Shown here one piece after another: positions 57,717-64,000 of a DNA stretch of 64,000 nt. Made by a program: the position numbers and the translations under genes. The DNA comes from Tolypocladium sp. Sup5 PDA-1. Lineage: Eukaryota; Ascomycota; Sordariomycetes; Hypocreales; Ophiocordycipitaceae. The DNA lies in the NCBI GenBank assembly GCA_000750105.3, contig JPHH03000001.1:1-64000 (forward strand), read 5' to 3'. The stretch's first letter is position 1. Each line of letters begins with the position of its first letter. Under the pieces are notes generated by a model. It was not told the DNA's origin. It ran no database searches and saw nothing but the letters and a program-made list of their open reading frames with translations.

Positions 57717-58795
57717 GCAAACTAACGCACTCGCTTCCGCGATCAAAAGTTTACGAGCTGCAGCCGCTCGCCCGTGCACCTGAATAAATATATTGCAGTA
57801 CATGCCCCCGACATCTATCCACGGCTAGGAGCGTCCCACCGAGGCCAACATGATGCTTCCAGATAAGCCTGAACATGTGGATCTAGGGGTTTCTGACCTG
57901 GCTTTGACCGTTCGCGCCCGCCAGCCCCAGAGGCAGCATCAAGAGACGGCGTCAAGAGACGCGTATGTGGAATATCGACGTCGAGATGTGGTCGAACACG
58001 GAGCACAGTCTAAAGGGCCACATCCACTGGAAGACTCCTCTCCAACCACTGGGTGCTTAAATGATTACTTCAATGTCTGCTGCAAAATACAGTTTCCTTG
58101 CGACTGCAGGCACCACTGCAGTCGACTGGCCTGTTTAGCCCATCGTTCGACCGCGGCCTGCAGTCACCAAATCAAGGCAAGCAAGGCCTACCTACCTATG
58201 CGGGTCTGGAGGTTAAAGCATGGCGGTGGCCTTTGGCTCCATGGAAAGGGACACGTCGTGTTGGCCCTAATATTCAACTCGCGTGCAAGTCGCTCGCCGT
58301 CACCACTCTTGGTAGGATATTGTTGTCGAGCGATGCCGTTTCCTTCCGACGCTGACGCCGACCTCGAGCCCCCCCATGCCTGGCATTACCAACAAGCATT
58401 CGGGAATCTGATCCAAGTGCAAGTTTGCGGAGGCTTCTGGCCAGAGAAACGCCGCCACAAAGCTTAAGCCACGACCGAGATGCACCCCGCGAGTCTAACC
58501 AGCAGGCTGTTGACAAGCCCGCTCGGAAGGAAAGAACTTAGCTGCCCAGGTGACCGTTTATAGAGTTCCCTTTCTCTCCTTAGTTCACAAAAAAAGTGAG
58601 TAGGAGGAGAAGGGGCTTCGCGACCGCGTATAAGTATCTTGCCCCCCCCCGGACATTGCCCACATTCTCCCCTCCTCACTCGTTTACAAATATTTTGTTT
58701 CCCCAGCCCAGCAAAGCACTCGCGTACTTAATTTCGTACGCAGAACCCTCAGTCGGCTTTCAAGAACGCGTCCACGTGGAAACCAGGCGGCCGCG
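57717..58795. other. Intergenic region, transporter promoter
   Basis: 1.08 kb. Contains a perfect inverted repeat CGACTGCAG/CTGCAGTCG at 58101-58109 and 58116-58124, and ACGCGT at 57959 and 58766. A 205-codon open frame (57850-58467) has no recognisable family features. Confidence 0.5.
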
Positions 58796-60806
58796 ATGCC
58801 CACAGAGGAGGAGATGAAGAAGCCTCCCGCCCAGGTCTCGTCATGGGACACTGATGGCCAGGGGCCGGCAAAGGCAGGGCCTAAACCGACCACGGCGTTC
58901 CTCCAGAACCCGCTCGCGCACATGAGCAACGCGGAGATCATCGCCGACGCTGACATTTTCGTGGAGGCCAACGGGCTGGCCGAATATCGGGACGTGTTCC
59001 GCAAAGGCGGCCTTTTGGCCAAGACGCACAACCAGGCCGACGGCTTCGAGAAGCTCACCGAGCTCACCGACGACGACAAGGAGGTCCTGCGATTCGAGGC
59101 CCAGAACCACTGGAAGTCCTCGCCCCGGAAGCTGTACTTTTTGTGCGCGCTGTGTGCCGGGTGCGCCGTCGTCCAGGGAATGGACCAGACCGTCATCAAC
59201 GGAGCCCAGGTAAGAGACCGTCGCGGAGTGGACCTGGCAAGGCAAGCGACTGACAGTATCTGCGGCAGGCGTTCTACTTTGACGAGTTTGGAATCACCGA
59301 CAAGTTACTGCAGGGTCTTGTCAACGGCTCCCCATATGCTGCCGCGGCGCTCGTGGGCTGCTGGCTCAATGCCCCCCTGAACAACAGATGGGGCCGACGC
59401 GGTACCATTGCCTTCTCCTGCTTCCTCGCCTTTGCCACTGCCATCTGGCAGGCCTGCTCGAAGCACTGGGTCTCTCTGCTCGTCGCCCGTTTTGTCCTCG
59501 GCCTGGCTGTTGGCGCCAAGTCGAGCACCACGCCCGTCTACGCAGCCGAATGCGCACCCAAGACCATCCGTGGCGCCCTCACCATGATGTGGCAGATGTG
59601 GACGGCGTTTGGAATCATGCTCGGGTTCGTCGTCTCGATCGCGTTCCAGAACGTCGACTTCCTGGGCCCCAACTCGCAGTGGCGATGGATGATTGGAGTC
59701 ACGGCCGTCCCGCCCATGATTGTCGGCATGCTCGTGTACTGCATGCCCGAGAGCCCTAGGTGGTACATGGAAAAGGGGGACTTTGCCAAGGCTTTCCAGT
59801 CTCTCAAGGCACTGAGGAAGCACGATATCCAGGCCGCCCGGGACATGTATCTCGCGTACAAGCTGCTCAACGTTGGCCAAGGGGCCAAGGGGGGATGGCA
59901 GCTGTTCAAGGAGTTTTTCACGGTGCGCCGCAACCGCCGCGCCGCCCAGAGCGCTTGGTTCTGCATGGTGAGTACTGGCGATCGCAGACGACTTGCGTGT
60001 ACGAGATTTCTAACGCGCCATTCATCCAGTTCATGCAGCAGTTCTGTGGCGGTAAGACTGTTTCCATCCATCACCCCCATCGATGCGGCCGAGTTACTGA
60101 CCAAGGTGAATGAATAGTCAACGTCATTGCCTACTACAGCACCAAGATCTTCACTGATGCCGGATACTCGCGCGAGGACGCGCTGCTGGTCTCATTCGGC
60201 AGTGGCCTCTGCAACTTCCTCGGCGCGATACCTGCCATCTTCACCATCGATCGATACGGACGCCGCCAGCTTCTCCTCGTCACATTCCCCGTTATGGCCA
60301 TATTTCTCTTCTGGACCGGATCGAGCTTCCTCGTCCAGGACAAGGACATTCGTCTTGCACTGGTCGCGACGAGCCTCTACTGCTTCATGATCCTCTACTC
60401 TCCCGGCCTCGGCCCAGTCCCCTTCACTTACAGCGCGGAGGCGTTCCCGCTACACATCCGCGCCGTTGGCATGTCCTCTGCCACAGCTATTACCTGGGCC
60501 TTTAACTTTCTCATCAGCTTCACCTGGCCTGAAATGATGGACAAGTTCACCACAACGGGCGGCTTCTACTGGTACGCAACTTGGAATATCTTTGGATGGA
60601 TCTTTGCATACTTCCTCGTCCCGGAAACGAAGGGTATGACGCTTGAAGAACTGGACGGTGTCTTTAGCGTTCGAAACCGCGATCATGCCCGATACTACTC
60701 GCAGAAGCTCCAGCGATTCTGGAAGAAACTCCGCGGCGAGGACATAGAGCCCATGGCGCCGCTCTATGCCTTCGAAACGCCCGTAGCACCGGGAGATAAG
60801 CGCTAG
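58796..60806 (+). CDS. MFS sugar/oligosaccharide transporter (MRT-like)
   Basis: Four exons (58796-59209, 59269-59967, 60030-60051, 60118-60806) encode 607 aa. A long cytosolic N-terminus precedes twelve membrane segments of the sugar-porter family: NRWGRRG after TM2, the PESPRWYMEKG end of TM6, FMQQFCGVNVIAYYS in TM7, DRYGRRQ, and PETKGMTLEELD after TM12. Exon 3 is a 22-nt micro-exon coding FMQQFCG. The long N-terminus and NGAQ-AFYFDEFGI start resemble the Metarhizium raffinose-type transporter MRT and alpha-glucoside permeases; the substrate is inferred. With the invertase just upstream in the same orientation it would form a sucrose/raffinose use pair. Confidence 0.88.
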
Positions 60807-61351
60807 GCTCTCAGGGGTCTAGCCTGGAGAAGATGACTGCTACCACAGGGCATAGAGAAGATGATTGCTACCACAGGGCATAGAGAAGAGAATTACTACA
60901 ACAGGGACAGAGAAAGAATTGCTACTACAGGGCATAAAAAGAGAATCGCTAATACAGGGCATAGATAGAATCAATCGACTTGCTCCCATAACTACCATTT
61001 GTCTCTCCCTTTGTCTCTCCTCCCAGGCTAGCCCAGCGCGACGTGGTAGTATCAGGGTCACTCGGTTCGGATATTGCATTTTGCCTCCTCCGGGGGATTC
61101 CTCGAGCTGCACAACTGCGATGGTGCGTTTTCATGGACTGAAAAGACCCCTGACGTTGGAATTGTGTGTTCTGCATGGACTACTGTTGACGCAAGACACA
61201 TGGCAGATCGTGGACGAAGTTGGAGCCCGTGAGCCGCTGACACCCCTTCTCGCCTCGAACTGGTCGACAGACTCGAGAGGATGTGCGAGAGGATGTGGCA
61301 TCCTAATATTGGAATTGAAACATAATCATGTTCAGGCGACACATACGCGGT
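60807..61351. other. Tail-to-tail intergenic region
   Basis: Contains the tandem repeat at 60837-60975. No gene recognised in the remainder. Confidence 0.5.
60837..60975. repeat. Imperfect 28-bp tandem repeat
   Basis: About five diverging copies of a unit like GCTACCACAGGGCATAGAGA follow the transporter stop codon by about 30 bp, the first two nearly identical. It probably lies in the 3' UTR. Confidence 0.7.
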
Positions 61352-61975
61352 TCACCTCGGTCGCATCAGATAGCACCAGTGGTACAAATCGGGATCCGTG
61401 GCTCTGAACTTGGGCGTGGGCACCTTGGCAATGACCTCGACGTCAAAGGGGAGGCCGTCGACATCGAATCGCTGCGAAGAGTAGCTGAGGGAAATCCAAA
61501 CCGCGCCGTCGGCGAGGCGGTCTCTCACACCGCGAGCCATGCGGAGAAAAGGCGTCTCACCGCCGCACGAGACGGCGTCGACGGTGCTCTTGTCGACGAC
61601 GAGGTCAAACTTGCCGTCGTCTCTGGCCCCTCGAAGACTGCCGCTGCCGCCGTGGCCGAGCTGCGTGACATCCGCGACCGTGTACCGCATCTTGACGTCG
61701 CCAAAGGCCCGCTCCTCGAGCTGGCGCCCGCGCTCGGCTGCAAGGGGCTCGTAGTCGAGGTTGGTGACGTCGAGGAAGCCCCGGAGGCGTAGGTGGTTCT
61801 GCAAGTCGCTGGTGCCGGAGCCGAGGTTGAGGATTCGCGCCGACGACGGGTCGAGGCGCTCGAGGTGCGGCTGCAGGATGGCCATGAAGTCGCGCGAGGG
61901 GAGCAGCCACTCGAACTCGGTTTCGGAGGCGAACCGCTCGCGCCAGTAGCTCTGCTTGTCAAAGTCGATGGGCAT
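61352..61975 (-). CDS. Class I SAM-dependent methyltransferase, small, METTL13/EEF1AKMT4-like
   Basis: Intronless, 207 aa. YWRERFASETEFEWLLPS at the N-terminus and SAM motif I ILNLGSGTSDL (about 48-58), then VTNLDYEPL (motif II), FDLVVDKSTVDAV (motif IV) and a long C-terminal strand pair. The LNLGSGTSDL plus DKSTVDAV combination is that of the family containing human EEF1AKMT4 and the N-terminal domain of METTL13, which methylate elongation factor 1A lysines. Substrate here is inferred. Starting MPIDFDKQSYW matches family starts. Confidence 0.82.
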   Translation of the reverse strand: MPIDFDKQSYWRERFASETEFEWLLPSRDFMAILQPHLERLDPSSARILNLGSGTSDLQNHLRLRGFLDVTNLDYEPLAAERGRQLEERAFGDVKMRYTVADVTQLGHGGSGSLRGARDDGKFDLVVDKSTVDAVSCGGETPFLRMARGVRDRLADGAVWISLSYSSQRFDVDGLPFDVEVIAKVPTPKFRATDPDLYHWCYLMRPR

Positions 61976-63005
61976 TGCGATGGTGGTGCGAGGTGCAGGC
62001 GGGGTTCACGAGTTCACGGGGGGGGGGGCGAAAGGTTTGATTTGGACGCGATATGAGAGGAAAGAGTGATCCGGGGGCCAATCGTGGACCCGGACGCCGG
62101 GGTCCCGGAGCAAAAAAAAAGTTTGGTGAGGAATGATCATCAAATGATGTATGCCAAGCCGGGGCCGGAGTGGGTCACGGCCTCATTGCCGGAGCATCAG
62201 TTACTCAAAATTGCCCAAAATTGCCCATCAATGCCCATCACAATGCCCGACAACAAGTGACCAGTACATGCAACTTTACGAAGAGGACATTACATGGGCC
62301 ACGTATTTAGCTATGGGAATGCCAAGTCCAAGTCCAAGGGCCAGGCTCCCAAACGAACGGCTGCGTCTACTCGTAAAGGCAAAGTCACGCACTTCTCGAG
62401 CTGGGCCCACGGGCTGCAACAAGCGCGCATGGATATACCACATGCTCTGCAGCAGCGTGCAAGACCGAGATCGGGTATCGAAAAGGGGACCGCGATGCCG
62501 TCTGACGACGACGGAGTTGCCGCCGTTGTGCATTCAAGACGTGGAGAAAGACGAGCCGGCGCCGGCACCTGGAGCGGCACTCGTGGCTGACCGGCGATCG
62601 ACAGGGGGACACGCTTGGTGGTGAGGGATCCCTGTGCTAAAAATACCTGCCCTCGTTCGTCCAACCACGCGACAGACGGCGCGTTTACTGGGGCACAGCC
62701 ACGCCGTCAGGCCAGGCCCAGGCACTGCCCCAGCCACCTCACGATACGAACAAAACTCTGGAGCACTTTGGCACTGTTTCACCTCTGCTGTGGTGGGTGG
62801 AGTGGCCAAGGAGGCGCTGCGCAGCCCGCCGCGTCAACCACCTCGGTGCATGTCCCGGGGTTGGAATGCCACGCCAGCCGCCGCCTTTGTCTTGGCAGCT
62901 GTACGAGACAAAACCAAACCGAGACCTATAATCCCTCCATCCTTTCCCTCTGTCCTACACTCGCCGTCTTTGAGCCTCGTCAACGTCGTCCGTACGTAGC
63001 ACATC
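61976..63005. other. Intergenic region, no gene seen
   Basis: 1.03 kb with G(n) near 62020, an A(9) at 62112-62120 and short AAATTGCCC repeats at 62206-62230. Overlapping open frames at 62150-62800 are low-complexity and mutually incompatible. Confidence 0.5.
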
Positions 63006-63879
63006 ATGGCGCCTCCAATACTCGTCGCGGCCTCTATTCGGGCCATCACCGCCGCTCCCAGCTATGACTTTGCCTTCAACCACCACCACCACGCCCGCGA
63101 TCTCCAGAGCCCGACGCACACGCAGCAGGTCACGCTGGGCGTCATCGCCGCCTATGTCGTCGCCATTGCCATCCTGTGGAACGTGCCGTACCTCAAGATG
63201 ATTCTGTGGCCCTTCAAGGTACGTACGTATCTACTCATGCTTCATGCATGTACTGACATATCAGATGCTCGTTATCGCCTTCCACGAGTTCGGCCACGCC
63301 ATCACTGCCGTCCTCACCGGCGGCCGCGTCAAGTCCATCAGCCTGGACCCCAACGAGGGCGGCGTCACGCACATGCAGGGCGGCATCAGCGCCATCACCC
63401 TCCCCGCCGGCTACCTCGGCTCCTCCATCATCGGCGCCCTCCTCATCTTCTGCGGTTTCAACATCGTCGCTTCCAAGATCGCCAGCATCGTCCTCGGTGT
63501 CTGCTTCCTCCTCACCTTGTGGTGGGGGAAGCGCGACTGGCTCACCATCCTCACCGTCCTCCTCGCCGTCGGCCTGCTCATTGGCTGCTGGTTCATCGTC
63601 CACGCCGAGGCCCTGCGCTTCGTCGTCCTCTTCATCGGCGTCATGTCCTCCCTCTACAGCGTCTGGGACATCTGCGACGACCTCATCCTCCGCAAGGTCA
63701 ACTCGTCCGACGCCAGCGTCTTCGCCAAGCGCTACGGCGGCTCGTCGCAGTGCTGGGGCGTCATCTGGTCCATCATCTCCGTCGTCGTCATGGCCGCCGG
63801 CATCGTTGCCGGCCTGGCCGCCTTTTCCCAGTCGTTTGAGCAGCAGCAAGAGGACTCCAAGCACTTTATTCCAACCTAA
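63006..63879 (+). CDS. Peptidase M50B-like integral membrane metalloprotease
   Basis: Exons 63006-63218 and 63265-63879 encode 275 aa. The zinc-binding HEFGH motif (H78, E79, H82) lies in a membrane helix right after the splice junction (PFK-MLVIAFHEFGHA). GGRVKSISLDPNEGG and THMQGGISAITLPAGYLGSS follow, typical of the fungal/bacterial M50B-like family. Five to six hydrophobic helices, and an acidic WDICDDLI segment that may supply the third metal ligand. Family members are intramembrane or membrane-bound proteases of largely unknown substrate in fungi. The last 120 bases of the window downstream contain nothing recognisable. Confidence 0.87.
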
Positions 63880-64000
63880 ACACCAACCCGGGGAGCATGT
63901 GTTTTTGTGTATGATCCGCGACGAGGTCAAGGATGGAGCAGCGGCCAGCAACGGCATCGGTTATGAATGATACCCACAGTTTACTTTATTTACATCAACC

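Noticed and set aside
57850..58467. 205-codon open frame between invertase and transporter
   Set aside because: Starts at a real ATG but has no family motif and Cys/His-rich chance composition.
1..64000. tRNA, rRNA, CRISPR, secondary-metabolite cluster or viral insertions
   Set aside because: Read on both strands; no supporting signature found. Small structured RNAs without motifs could have been missed.

Overview
The window is nuclear DNA of a filamentous ascomycete. Genes are GC-rich with short GT-AG introns (about 48-210 nt), protein families are of fungal type, and islands carry the CpA-to-TpA decay of repeat-induced point mutation (RIP). Protein features (Kei1, a GH125 mannosidase, an MRT-like oligosaccharide transporter beside a GH32 invertase, short-leader GID8) fit Sordariomycetes, probably Hypocreales. 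That placement is inference from remembered family features, not a search.

Layout. 1-1996 is an AT-rich, RIP-degraded repeat island ending in a transposon-like terminus. 2155-24256 holds CHM7 (ESCRT-III), RAD18 and the Pol delta subunit CDC27 (head to head), an aminotransferase, a GH125 mannosidase, a complete but inactivated Fot1/pogo transposon (11746-13598), the ESA1 acetyltransferase head to head with REX4, a cyclopropane-fatty-acid synthase-like gene, RNase H2 subunit C and MCM6. Five of these act in DNA replication, repair or chromatin, and several have MluI-type (ACGCGT/CGCG) promoter motifs.

25319-44000 holds a large disordered protein of unknown function, a head-to-head pair of OXPHOS genes (ATP synthase subunit f and NDUFS4), GID8, a uridine kinase/UPRT fusion, a calcium-type external NADH dehydrogenase, NOP53 and YPT6. 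44317-63879 holds KEI1, sulfite reductase beta subunit, a division-1 chitin synthase, a GH32 invertase whose reading frame is broken twice, an MFS sugar transporter of the same catabolic theme, a small methyltransferase and an M50B-like membrane metalloprotease.

Most genes are conserved housekeeping genes. No secondary-metabolite cluster, CRISPR array, rRNA or tRNA gene was seen. The points most worth following are the broken invertase next to an apparently intact oligosaccharide transporter, patchy RIP inside one transposon copy, cell-cycle-box candidates at replication genes, and several micro-exons and in-frame introns that automated annotation tends to get wrong. I did not find a convincing wholly new biological system.
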